Assembly (NCBI GenBank): GCA_029204225.1
Contig: CM055097.1
Location: 74,796,860 to 74,860,859 of the forward strand
Direction of reading: 5' to 3'
Length of the DNA: 64,000 nucleotides
From: Diphasiastrum complanatum
Taxonomy: Eukaryota > Streptophyta > Lycopodiopsida > Lycopodiales > Lycopodiaceae
Shown: one piece after another, positions 33,265-43,910 of the stretch
Numbering within the stretch: position 1 is the stretch's first letter
How the letters are laid out: every line of letters starts with the position of its first letter
Program-made: the position numbers and the translations under genes
The notes under the pieces: generated by a model
Databases searched by the model: none
The model's input: the letters and a program-made list of their open reading frames with translations, nothing else
Told to the model about the DNA's origin: nothing

Positions 33265-33659
33265 GCACATATAGACAAAATCTTATCAATATTGTGAGTG
33301 ATGGATAGGTGTACAAATTTTGGTTTAAATTAGCACCGGGTAAGGATATTGATGGATTCAAACCTAAGCTACTTTACAAATGAAAAAAAATAGAAAACTA
33401 GTTTTAATTTTCAAATTAAATTTTTTTTTTGGTCTTAAGTATTCTAGTGAACTTTTCAGATGATTCTTAACTACTTACACCAACCAAAAGGCATGAAAAT
33501 GTGAAAAGCATACAAATATTCAAAATTCATACATGATTAAACTAGTTTAAAAGTTAATTATATAGAGCAGTTGTGCACCTCTCATTATGAGACGCCTACC
33601 ATACATGTATATAAGCCTATTGGTGAATGATCTTAATATAAGCATATTATCTTCAACTT

Positions 33660-33810
33660 ACTAGTATGCATCCTATATTTTAGACAAGCATACAAGAAGT
33701 AGATTCTCTAAGAATCAAGCTCATGGAGCTTCTAACCTTCTTGACTTAATCTACTCAGATATTTGTGGGCCAACTTAGACTATCTCTATTTGAGGTGCCC
33801 AATATCAGTT
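33660..33810 (+). pseudogene. Copia integrase scrap
   Basis: Plus-strand reading shows ASNLLDLIYSDICGPT near 33728-33775 followed by GAQYQ, the first catalytic block of copia integrase with the region just before it. It ends abruptly where the F-element LTR end begins (33811). Confidence 0.75.
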
Positions 33811-33950
33811 TGGGGCTTTGCTATATCTACAGTGTTTCTTCATAACAGACTTAACTTTTGTTGTGCCATCTTTGAGAGCTTGTGAGGAGTGGCTATGGTG
33901 ATTGTGTGATTTGATCTGCATACTGCACGAGATTCTATTGGAATTTCAAC
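33811..33950 (+). repeat. 5' LTR end of element F (truncated)
   Basis: It aligns with 44228-44368 ('gtgtttcttcataa', 'gttgtgccatctttgagagcttgtgagg', 'ctattggaatttcaac') and is directly followed by a primer site. Confidence 0.85.
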
Positions 33951-33951
33951 T

Positions 33952-33963
33952 TGGTATCAGAGC
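33952..33963 (+). promoter_or_regulatory. Primer-binding site of element F
   Basis: TGGTATCAGAGC, tRNA-Met type, one base after the LTR end. Confidence 0.88.
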
Positions 33964-36900
33964 TGCAGGGTGATGCAGGTATGCACGATCCGGTGGAGCT
34001 ATTGGGATAGCGTCTTTCACCAGAAGAAATAGCACTCAAAGCGACTTAGGAGAGAGGACTCCATACAGGGTATAGGCAGTCCGGAGGGCTGGAGACAGCA
34101 AAGTTCCTTCGATCGGAACTTCGAGGAAGTAATCAAAACAATCGTTGTAGTGAGTTTTTGGAGGAATTCTGAAAAAATGCTCAACACGGTGAGTTGCTTT
34201 GGAAAACGCTGTGATGGAAAATTGGCCAAAACTTCTTCGGTGCTCCGTCAATTATTGAGTGAAGCGGATCAAAAGGTGGAGCAGGGTAGTGGCAGCCATA
34301 GCCTTTTGTCTTGGAAAAAAACATTGAGAGAGATGGAGGACCGTAGGAGCTCATGGGTCTGTCGCACGGCCAGGGCGAGTGAGACTATAGCGTAAAGTGG
34401 CGGCCCGGTGTATTGAGGAGTGAGCTTGGGCGCTCAAGGTGGTTCGTAGCTGCAGGATCGGCCATCCAAGAGATCAATGGAAAGGATAACAAGTCTCACA
34501 ATCAACGTGGGCCACAGGATGAGGAATGACCATTGGGATTGGGATGTGATTGAAAGGGCCCGACGTGCCTTGAAGTAAATAAAATGGCATTTCTTCATTA
34601 AAAATTTCACATTGAAATGTGAATTTGGACCCGAAGGGCTTGAAAGCCAACTCTTCATTAAAAATCTTCTTGATGAAGAATTAGTTCATTTTGCAAGGGC
34701 ATCCTTTGGAGAAGGATAACTTTGGCTAAAGGGCACCTATTTTGGCCATCCTTGGGCCAAAATGACCTTGAAACTGGCTGCTCAGAGCCAGCAAATAGAG
34801 CGATGTCATAGACTAGGGAAAAATGTGTTTCGGGGTGTTTTCATCACCATTCTACTAAGCGGAGTGCAAGTGACCTAGTGATGGGCTACATTCGCCATTT
34901 GGGTACCGTAGGGCCAACTTTGGGGTGATTTTTGGCTAGTGAAACCTGCTACAGGGCGGTACAATGAGGCATTATCACTTTGAAATTATTATTGCTTACT
35001 TCTGATAAGGTAACAGGGTTTTTGGAAGTAGTAAATGTAGTATGGGAGTGAATGGTAGTGGAATTGTGTGGAAAAAGCTAGTTTTGGCAACGAAAGTTCA
35101 GTTTGGCGGCGTGACTACTCATCATTGGTAACAATTTTGAGAGGGCAAGCAATCACAAGTGAGAGGTAGGCATGGTATGCCAGTTACAGGTGAAAAATTC
35201 TTGTGATTAGGTTCAACTCTTGGGGTTAGAACCAACCAACGTCAGGTGGCATTTTGGGGGAAACGCTCTCACAGGCATGATCGGCAGTGCCATTGTTGAG
35301 TCAGGTGATAGCTGCATTGACACATGCATCTGTAGCTTGAAAATTTCTCATTCGGAGGGAAATATGGGCTAGCTTGAAGGTACACACATATTGGCGGTCA
35401 CGGGTGATGGAAGTGTGAAGTGGTGCCAGTTGAAAGCCATTAGGCAAGATAGCGGACTTGCATTGGACGAGCTGTGTGTGGGACATGTAGAGGATGAAGA
35501 ACGGATCAATGATCACACTTTGGAGACTCTTGGTGAGTGGTGAGTGTGATGATTTTGCGATTTTGCAATCGGTGAGTCAATTTTGATCAAGCCATTTTAG
35601 TTGTGGAATAGTGTATCAGGTTTGTCATCGAGGAGATACACTTCAACTGCCTATTCTAGGTAAATCAAATCAATTTGCCATATCAAGATTGCATCAGGGA
35701 TGCAGATTCCAGTGATGGCAAGGTGCAGATTATCTGGTTTGGACCACGGAAGATCTCACAGGTTCACTTGGAGGGATATTGGCATGCACAGTTATGTGAG
35801 GGACTTGATGGTGGCTTTGGAGTTCACATCTCAGTGTATTCTTAGGGAGTGGTTTGGAACCATTCACAGAGCAGCTTGGAGCTAGTTTGGGGGAATACAG
35901 GTGGGCACTACAGGGTAGATGCTCAGATCTTTGTGATCAAGAATGGCATTGGGATACTTGGTAGGGATAACACTGTAGGATGACATGGGATGATCACCAG
36001 GGGGCAGCTATTTCATATTGGACCTGAGTCATTGGCATGGACATGACTTACAGGTGGAATTCATGATGGAATCATAACACTGCAAATGCAAATGGACAAA
36101 GCATGAAGCTTTGAGAGCCAGATCTATATTGGAGAGCTGATGGTGAGTGTTTTGCTAGCAATCTATTGTAGGGGACACTGATGGCGAGGACTTTAAGATG
36201 TCCTCATTTGGGAGTACAGGTTGGCATTACAGCATGGGGCCAGTTTTGGACATTGGCATCAATGGAGAGGCATCTACCATCACGGGCATGGATAAGCTAC
36301 CTATAGCTTTCATGCATTTGGTTGTATTTGCAGGAGTCTAGGCTTGGCACAGGTGTTGGAATTTCCATGGTGCAGATTCTCAAGTGGTGAGATCATGGGG
36401 AAGCCTAGAGGAAGTCACTCAGAGCCATATACCTCAGTACGATCAGGGAGATAATAGTCTCGGAATCCCATGAGCGGCGACTCAGGGATATGCTTGCGTT
36501 GGCATGGTGTCAGGTGGCACATAGCCAGGGAGAGCGAGTAGATGCTAGGAGCTAGGTGGAGCAGGTGATGCTTTGGAGTTTGGCTTGTCTAGTAGGATGG
36601 TGACTAGGATCGGAGACATTAGGTGAGCATAGTATGTGGATGATGAGTCCATTGGGGTGGCGCTCAGGGAGATGCTACAGTTGCTCAGGTATGATATGTC
36701 ATTTGATGTATGGACAATGTTCTTCAGCTGGTGCATCATGTGGTGACCTAGGGACGGGTCAAGCCTACTTGGAGGTAGGTGGCGTGGAGTGTACCCGGTG
36801 TGGTACATATCCTGAGGGCATGGAGTGTACTACAGGGTGATGTGGATCCAGCATGCCCATGGTTGTGAGCTAGTAGGGATGGAGATGGTTGCTCAGAGAG

Positions 36901-37571
36901 TGACAACTAATACTTTGGCGAGTGATCAGGTGAGCTGCATGGTTATATGGACAGTAGTCTCCTGGTTGGTGTCACATGTTGTTGTTATCCATCATTATTT
37001 GGTAAGCAAGATGCAGCTTTTGGTTAGATCCAATTGGAGTCTAGTTGCACTACAGGTGGACAGATTCTTGGGGAGCTATCAACGCGTAATGGATACTTGG
37101 TGATCGGATGGTACAAGAGGGTACATGGTTTTGGAGCTATCCTACTTGATATGCTATGGATCGTGGGAGAGTTATTCATCATGATAGTGGATCTAGTTTG
37201 CATTTGCTTTGTCTTAGATGCTATGGTGGATGTGTTGGTGAGATAGGCTCCTTGGTGGGAGGCCTATATATTGGTCAAATCAGAGTTGGCAATGTCAAGC
37301 ATGGGAAGTTGAGCCTACATGAGATGTAAAAGAGGCAGATCATCATCAGTATCTCTGGGAGGTAGGTGAGCTACTCAGATATAGCCTATGGTGAGGGTTG
37401 TGTACATTCATTCATTGAGTCCTTGGTAGACTTTTGTGCTTGAAGCATGGGGAATGGATGGGGATCAGCTTTCAAGACTTATTGGACAAGATGTTAGAGC
37501 AAAGCGGCTTGGAGCGTAGCTTGGAGCACTCATTGGTTCAGAATGCTTAGACATGCGGGCGTCTTGGTTAC
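33964..37571 (+). other. Non-coding interior of element F, left part
   Basis: About 3.6 kb, noticeably richer in G than the rest of the window, with many short frames and none above about 100 codons. No pol or gag motif can be read on either strand. It ends at the insertion point of E, where GTTAC at 37567-37571 is one arm of E's target duplication. Confidence 0.7.
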
Positions 37572-38421
37572 TGTGAGAAATTGGCAAAAATCTAGCTTGG
37601 TATTTTTTATGATAGAAGTTTGCAAGTGAATCTCACATGTGTGGAGGATGTTCCCATGTGTGGATAATTGTAAAGTAAATAAAAATTTTTGATATAGGGG
37701 TCTCATAGAATTTCATAGTCAAGCATTTAGGTGTAGGATGTTGATAGAGTCAAATTTGGCATAGATGGCAAATTATCCATTTCCACTTGTAATGTCACTA
37801 TTGAGCCAAAATAGAGTAGGAGGCCAAACTTGTGCCAATTAGAGTGTAGACAAGTGTAATGCTTTTGTTTGATGAAGTTTAAGAGGTCCAATAGGATTTA
37901 GAGGTGGAACCCTGAGTGGTCCAATAGAATTTGAGGTTTGCTTGAAAATGGTCCAATAGAATTTAGAGGTGCATGGATCAGTGGTCCAATAGGATTAGGA
38001 GGTGGCAAAGTGTGGTCCAATCATTGTTAAGCATAGTGGTAGCTCGTGGATATACTAGTATCATTGTACTCCTCATTTGGATCTAATTGATTTTGAGATT
38101 GAGTGATTTTGAGTGTAAGTGATTTTCTAGCTTTCTCTCTCTACTCGAGAGCTATTGATGATTTTCTCTCTCTACTCCAGAGCTATTGATGATTTTCTCT
38201 CTCTACCCAAGGGGAGCAGCTTGTTTTTACTTAGATTAATTTTAAAACACTTCCCACATGTGTGAGTGAGAGTTGGAAGTGATTGAATGCATGTAGTAGT
38301 GTGTTTTTGCCATAGAATCAAAGATAGATCTTGAATCTCAATCTAGTCTTGATCGTGCATCTGCACACCTTAGGAGATCACAAGTACATGTTGTGGACAG
38401 TCCACACATGTGAAATCAACA
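37572..38421 (+). repeat. 5' LTR of element E
   Basis: It starts TGTGAGAAATTGG and ends GTGAAATCAACA. It contains the phrase 'ggtccaata(g)gat/gaattt' four times around 37890-38000 and the 31-bp unit 'gagctattgatgattttctctctctactc' repeated around 38130-38210. CACATGTG-type palindromes occur at 37637, 38256 and 38405. Confidence 0.95.
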
Positions 38422-38434
38422 TGGTATCAGAGCC
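38422..38434 (+). promoter_or_regulatory. Primer-binding site of element E
   Basis: Perfect TGGTATCAGAGCC adjoining the 5' LTR. Confidence 0.95.
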
Positions 38435-39168
38435 TACCTAAGGTTACCATGCATTTTGATCCATTTAAGTGAAAACTATTCATCAATCTTGAGCTAGAAT
38501 TGTCAAGGTCCATTTTCCTAGCTATCTTGTTCAATTTTGGATCAAAAGAGATCATAAGGACATTGATTGGATCTGACCTGGTACTGTACGAAATCAGGTG
38601 CTCAGACAAGTGTGAGGAACATCCAATTTCAGTTTGGGAGTTCTCTTTCATGGTTGATCCAGAAAACTTGCTAGATAGAAGCTATTTTTGTCTAGTTTCT
38701 GATGCAATCAATTTTATTCCATTTAGTTGTGCCAATCAAAAGTTATAATCTTTTGAAGAGGGTCAATTAGGACACCTAGACCTAGGTGGATACATTTGGT
38801 TTGGTCAAGAGATTGCTTGTTTGATCCAAAATCACAGTTGAATGCTTACCAATCTCATCTATATGTGATCTAGGCACTGTTTTGAGATCTTAGCCATTTT
38901 GTTTCATACAATATCATTGTATTTGAGTCAAATTTGGTTTCTTAGTGTATTTCACACGTGCTAAGAGTGTTTGATCCTAACTTTGCCCATACTCCATCAT
39001 TTGATGTGAAGTAGATCTAGTTTTGGAGAGATTGAGATAGCTAGTGAGAATCATCTCACAATTTGTTGCAAGATCTTGCATAGGAGATGGTAGCACACCA
39101 TTATTGGATCCTATAGTGAGAGAGAAACAACATTTTTTGTTCATCACTTTTATTTATCTCCACTTTAC
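38435..39168 (+). other. Leader of element E
   Basis: About 730 bases between the primer site and the Gag start. No long frame (longest 82 codons), no recognised motif. Confidence 0.8.
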
Positions 39169-40007
39169 ATGACTTCAATGAGTCATACTTGTTGCAACCA
39201 AGTGAGAGATTGTCTACTTCCAATTATTCAATATGGAAGTTGAGGATGGAGTCCATCTTGATACTCCAAGGTGTGATGGACATTGTACTTGGGATTGAGG
39301 AGGGGCCTCAAGTCCTTCAAGAAGTACAAAAATACAAGAAGAGATCTAGGATGGCTCTCCACTACATTAAGATGAATGTCTCTAATGAGATATTGAGGGA
39401 GATTGGTGATTGTTCTACATCCAAGGAAGCTTGGGATTGTCTCAAGTCCATCTATGAGGCTAAGAACACCTCTAGGATCCTCACTCTAAGAAATCAAATC
39501 TTCCAAAGTAGTCAAAAGAGTGATGAGAGTGCATCTAATTATGTTTTGAGAGTCAAGGATATTCATAGGGAGCTTGCATGTATTGGTGACTCAATCAATC
39601 AAAGTGAGCTAGTCCAAGTCATTCTCAATGGCTTGAGAGATGAATATGACAACCTTGTCCAATCCTATTCCATTAAGGAGGAGCTACCAAGTTTGGAGGC
39701 CCTTCAAAGTGTGCTTATTTCTGAAGAATCAAGACAAGAGTACAAACTCTTGAGAATGGACAAGCTATCACTCAATCATGATGATGGCAAAGTTCTATTT
39801 GCCAAACACAAAGAGAGGAGTAAGAAGCAACACCATCACTTCTCTAATGACAAAGCTAAAGACCAAGATGGAGAGGAGGAAGATGATTCCTCTAATGCTT
39901 CATCATCCAAGCTCAAGAAGAAAAAGGTCAAGTGCTTTTATTGTGACAAGAAAGGCCATTATGCCACCAATTTCTTCAAGAAGAAGAATCAACTCAATCA
40001 AGCCAAC
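39169..40007 (+). pseudogene. Element E: Gag, interrupted by a solo LTR
   Basis: ATG at 39169 begins M-T-S-M. A one-base loss about 39181 then shifts to the frame read from 39171: ESYLLQPSERL, STSNYSIWKLRMESI, ALHYIKMNVSNEILREIGDC, LTLRNQIFQSSQKSDESAS and LVQVILNGLRDEYDNLVQSY, then a basic linker. The knuckle is CFYCDKKGHYATNF: the last Cys is Phe, so the metal site is incomplete. The sequence closely follows Gag of D and of R. At 40007 the frame is cut by a solo LTR and picks up, in phase, at 40668. Confidence 0.9.
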
Positions 40008-40662
40008 TGTGAAAATTGTCAACATTTCCTAGCTAGTTTGAGGCCTAAATTGGCTAAAATTGTAAATAGTTTTGGTTCTGGAGTTTCACACGTGTGAACC
40101 AGGCCACAATGTTTTTATTTACTGTATTTTTTCAGTATGATGAAGTGTCAAACTTCATACCCTTCAAAATGAGACCATTTTGATGTATTTTGGTCATATA
40201 AGCCATTTTTAGCTATTTTTCCTATATAGGGAATATCTAGGGTCAAGTACCTTCTAGAGAGAGGAGAGAGAGTCATCTTCCTCATCCATAAATAGTAGGG
40301 AAGTCGTGGAGAACAGGTTGGAGAAACCTTTTGTATGCTTCATTGAGATCAATAGATCATTGTCATTGTTTCTTCCTCCATTGAGAGCATTGTTGTGTGT
40401 ATTGTCTTCAAGCTATTGTGTATGATCTTAGGTGCTTTCCAAAAGTGATAGGCTGATGTATTATGGACTGTATAATGCTATTTTGGGCCGCACTTGATGT
40501 TTATGGAAGTTTCCATTTGTGATAAATGCTTTTTGATCAAGTTCTTTGCATTCTAGGTAGCATAGAATGTGTTGCCAATTCCTAGCTTATGTAGTTTGGA
40601 GTGCAAGCATTCAAGCCAATGATCTTGGAGTTTAGATCCACTTAGGATCTGTATTTTTCACA
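40008..40662 (+). repeat. Solo LTR inside the Gag of element E
   Basis: 655 bp, TGTGAAAATTG…GTATTTTTCACA, with inverted ends TGTGAAAA. It is flanked on both sides by CCAAC (40003-40007 and 40663-40667), a perfect 5-bp target duplication. Without LTR and one copy of CCAAC (660 bases) the Gag frame is continuous, so the insertion came after E. The palindrome TTCACACGTGTGAA lies at 40085-40098. A single LTR with intact duplication is the product of recombination between the two LTRs of a full insertion. Confidence 0.95.
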
Positions 40663-40667
40663 CCAAC

Positions 40668-41606
40668 ATCACCAATGAGAAAGAAGACTATATTGCAAGT
40701 GATGGAGAAGGCTCTCTTATGGCATCAAGCTTCTCCTCTTCCACCTTTAACAAGGATGACTCATGGTATATTGATAGTGGAGCATCTTCACATATGTGTG
40801 GCTCCAAGCACTTTTTTTCATCTATTATGCCTTATGGAGTCAAGAAGACCATATACATTGCAAGTAAGCATGAGTGCAATATTGAAGGAGTAAGGATTAT
40901 TCCCTTGAAGCTTGCATCTTCCAAAGATCTCTTTCTCAACAATGTTCATTTTGTCCCAAAGCTTACAAAGAACATCTTAAGTGTTGGCCAACTTCTTGAT
41001 AGTGGCTTTGATGTCAATTTCAATATTGACAATTGTGTGATCAAGAAGGATGGTGAGATCGTTGCATATGGATCAAGATTTGAAGGCATCCTTCTCTCTT
41101 CAAGTATTATGGTGTATGATTATTCCTTATTATTCAAAGCATATGTTGAGAAGAAATTATCATTGAAGATCAAAGCTTTGAGGTGTATTGGAGCTCTTGA
41201 AGGAATAGCACCATATGAATTTTTATTCAAGATGAAGCCTAAGGTTGATCAACTTAATGAACTTGGTAGTGCTTGCTTTGCACATATTCCCTTGGAAACA
41301 AGAAGGAAGGATGATCCAAGCTCATGGATCATGATTGGATACTCATCCATCAAGAAGTCCTTTAGTGTCTTTACACTCTCTATTTCAAAAGTGACTGTGA
41401 ATATAGATGTTACATTGCATGAAAATTTAATCTTGGAAGTGGTCGAGATCAAGGCTTCTCAAGAAGCATCACAAGTTATCTTTTTTGAAGATATTCAAGT
41501 TATGATGGGGCCAATGTGCGAGGAGGAGTTTCTTCTTCATATGATTTCAAGAAGATATTCAAGATGCATGTCCGAGTCTTTATGGCTCACCTTACATGGC
41601 AAATAG
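40668..41606 (+). pseudogene. Element E: protease and shortened integrase
   Basis: It continues Gag in phase as ITNEKEDYIASDGEGSLMAS. Protease reads SWYIDSGASSHMCGSKHFF (near 40765) and VHFVPKLTKNILSVGQLLDS (near 40945), with DSGA intact. The GAG-pre-integrase zinc motif is absent. Only KIKALR and the end of the integrase (APYEFLFKMKPKVDQLNELG, CFAHIPLETRRKDDPSSW) survive, so the catalytic core is deleted. The frame ends at TAG 41604-41606. Confidence 0.88.
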
Positions 41607-42308
41607 GGGCATCTTTCATGTTTTATCTACTACAACACATTCATATATGCTTCTCTTCCTTTGCTTGAAATACTATCTTGCTTCATTGAATTTTTTGGAT
41701 CTCAAAGTTCAAGAAAAGCTATACTAGTTTTGTATGATGCTTATGGTATGGACATGTTTCTTGTCATTATTGACTTAGATGTGTTTCCAATACTTTTGGA
41801 AAGCAAGATATTGTATTGTCAAAAGTATGCTCTTGGTTCTAGTAAGAACAAGATTGAGCTTGGTACTAACTTTTTTGAAAATCATGTTTTCACATGTTTT
41901 GAGGTAAATTCTAAACTCCTCTTGAGATTAAGTAAAGCATCCAAAGTGGACACTTACATCCTTGAGAGAGTAACTAGCCTAAAAAAGATCAAGATAGTCT
42001 TTGATATCAAGATTAGATCCATCATGGATATAGTTCATTGTATGTGGACTAGTCAAGCTAGAAAGCATAATCTTGATAATCATCATTGTTTCACATCTTA
42101 TGATCTTGATCTCCATGATCCTTATGAGGCTTGGAAGCCTCAGATTTCTCTATTTATGGTGCATCCATCATGCAAGTGGAACTTTCAAAGCAAAGATCAT
42201 CATCAAGCATGGAGGAAGCCCATGATCATAGTGGCATATTGGTGGAGCACTCTTCAAAGGCATTGGCAAGAGATCTCTACCAAAGAGATCTTATCATGGA
42301 TATGGTGA
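41607..42308 (+). CDS. Unrecognised 233-codon open stretch in element E in place of RT
   Basis: The same frame as Gag-protease remains open for 233 codons after the TAG at 41604-41606 and stops at 42306-42308. It reads, for example, ASLPLLEILSCFIEFFGS, KYALGSSKNKIELGTNFF and KIVFDIKIRSIMDIVHCMWT. None of the RT or RNase H signatures (FLNG, YVDD, SDSDWAG, ADxxTK) is present in any plus-strand frame between here and the polypurine tract at 42419. It may be captured sequence or a product that evolved inside the element. I cannot name it, and an ATG start is not evident (it may depend on read-through). Confidence 0.4.
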   Translation, partial: GHLSCFIYYNTFIYASLPLLEILSCFIEFFGSQSSRKAILVLYDAYGMDMFLVIIDLDVFPILLESKILYCQKYALGSSKNKIELGTNFFENHVFTCFEVNSKLLLRLSKASKVDTYILERVTSLKKIKIVFDIKIRSIMDIVHCMWTSQARKHNLDNHHCFTSYDLDLHDPYEAWKPQISLFMVHPSCKWNFQSKDHHQAWRKPMIIVAYWWSTLQRHWQEISTKEILSWIW

Positions 42309-42433
42309 GGGTGCTGCTATGATATATTCCTTGGCTGATCTTCACTTCTTATGCATACAAAGGATCCACTCAAAAATATTTACAAACTTCTCAAGTGATC
42401 TAGTACCTTTCCAAGCTATTTTTTGAGGAGGAG

Positions 42434-43255
42434 TGTGAGAAATTGGCAAAAATCTAGCTTGGTATTTTTTATAATAGAAGTTTGTAAGTGAATCTCACAT
42501 GTGTGGAGGATGTTCCCACGTGTGGAAAATTGTAAAGTAAATAAAAATGTTTGATATAGGGGTCTCATAGAATTTCATAGTCAAGCATTTAGGTGTAGGA
42601 TGTTGATAGGGTCAAATTTGGCATAGATGGCAAATTATCCATTTTCACTTGTAATGCCACTAATGAGCCAAAATAGAGTAGGAGGCCAAACTTGTGCCAA
42701 TTAGAGTGTAGACAAGTGTAATGCTTTTGTTTGATGAAGTTTAAGAGGTCCAATAGGATTTAGAGGTGGAACCATGAGTGATCCAACAGAATTTGAGGTT
42801 TGTTTGAAAATGGTCCAATAGAATTTAGACGTGCATGGATCAATGGTCCAATAGGATTAAGAGGTGGCAAAGTGTGGTCCAATCATTGTTAAGCATAGTG
42901 GTAGCTCGTGGATCTACTAGTATCATTGTACTCCTCATTTGGATCTAATTGATTTTGAGATTGAGTGATTTTGAGTGTAAGTGATTTTCTAGCTTTATCT
43001 CTCTACTCGAGAGCTATTGATGATTTTCTCTCTCTACCCAAGGAGAGCAGCTTGTTTTTACTTAGATTACTTTTAAAACACTTCCCACATGTGTGAGTGA
43101 GAGTTGGAAGTGATTGAATGCATGTAGTAGTGTGTTTTTGGCATAGAATCAAAGATAGATCTTGAATCTCAATCTAGTCTTGATCTTGGTGCATCTACAC
43201 ACCTTAGGAGATCACAAGTACACGTTGTGGACAGTCGACACATGTGAAATCAACA
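42434..43255 (+). repeat. 3' LTR of element E
   Basis: 822 bp. It matches 37572-38421 with about 25 substitutions, one copy fewer of a 31-bp unit and three extra bases near 43185. It ends …GAAATCAACA, followed by GTTAT. Confidence 0.95.
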
Positions 43256-43910
43256 GTTATAGGTGTAGGCCATGCTTGACGTCTTGATTCGGTGACCAGT
43301 GGTGTAGCAGCAGATCTACAGGTGGCACAGGTGTTGGTATGACATGATACCGCTTATGGGCAGGCCTTGGTCATGTATATGACGCTTTATCATTCGTGTT
43401 GGTTTGCATGAGTGTGTGTGGGCTTGCATGTTACCTTGTCACGTGTGTCTAGATCCCGACTTGTCATTGTCTACTAGTTGTCTATCTGGTGAGGGTGCAA
43501 TCTTATGGTGGCAGTAAGATTTCCTCAGGTTGAGCCTCAATCGCTCATTTATGTCAGCTTTACAAGTTTGTGCTTGTAAGTGTCTGATAGGATGTCAGCC
43601 TAGCTAGATGGAGGATGTAAGTCTCATGGTGGCAGTGGGATTTCCTCAGTTTGAGCCATGTCGCTCATGTGGTCCACTTGTGTTCAAGTCGGATTGGGGA
43701 CGAGTCAATTGGTCGAGAGTACGGTAGACTCTCTATATGAGCATTGTGTTTGCATGATATTTTGTGAGTCAAACTTGGTGGTTTGTCGGTGTTCTTGAGT
43801 GTGAGTCAAGTACAGGGTAGCAGGGATATGCATAACATCCTTTGGACTCTCCAGACGCTGCTGTAATATATTCTTTTTTACCCCTATCACATTTGAGCTT
43901 AAGGGAGAGA
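43256..43910 (+). other. Non-coding interior of element F, right part
   Basis: It resumes F after E. It carries a direct repeat (43501-43549 and 43622-43669) sharing 'tggtggcagt', 'gatttcctcag' and 'tcgctcat'. It ends in a purine-rich tract (GAGCTTAAGGGAGAGA) before the 3' LTR. No coding signal. Confidence 0.7.

Larger units (their letters stand above)
30179..33659. other. AT-rich stretch with no recognised gene
   Basis: About 3.5 kb between copia B and the next integrase scrap. The longest frame (minus, 32149-31760, 129 codons) has no domain that I recognise, and neither has 30857-30648. Direct repeats occur at 31430-31590 and 32826-33066, and a long AT run at 33194-33260. It may hold a decayed DNA transposon, but no terminal repeats or transposase motifs could be supported. 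Confidence 0.5.
37572..43255 (+). mobile_element. Element E: copia-type, gag-protease but no RT (5684 bp)
   Basis: LTRs of 850 bp (37572-38421) and 822 bp (42434-43255) flank a perfect primer site, leader, gag, protease, shortened integrase and an unrecognised frame. A polypurine tract (TTTTTTGAGGAGGAG, 42419-42433) precedes the 3' LTR. Target flanks are GTTAC and GTTAT, a 5-bp duplication with one transition. The LTRs differ at about 25 sites plus a 31-bp unit and a 3-bp indel (about 3 percent), so E is older than D. Without RT and RNase H it must be non-autonomous. It is nested in F and itself carries a solo LTR. Confidence 0.92.

Noticed and set aside
35301-37246. Short frames in the interior of F as small proteins
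   Set aside because: All are under about 100 codons, on both strands, without shared motifs or start context. They are what random G-rich DNA would give.
43501-43680. Direct repeat as a CRISPR-like array
   Set aside because: Only two imperfect units in plant retroelement DNA, with no spacers of regular length and no associated genes.
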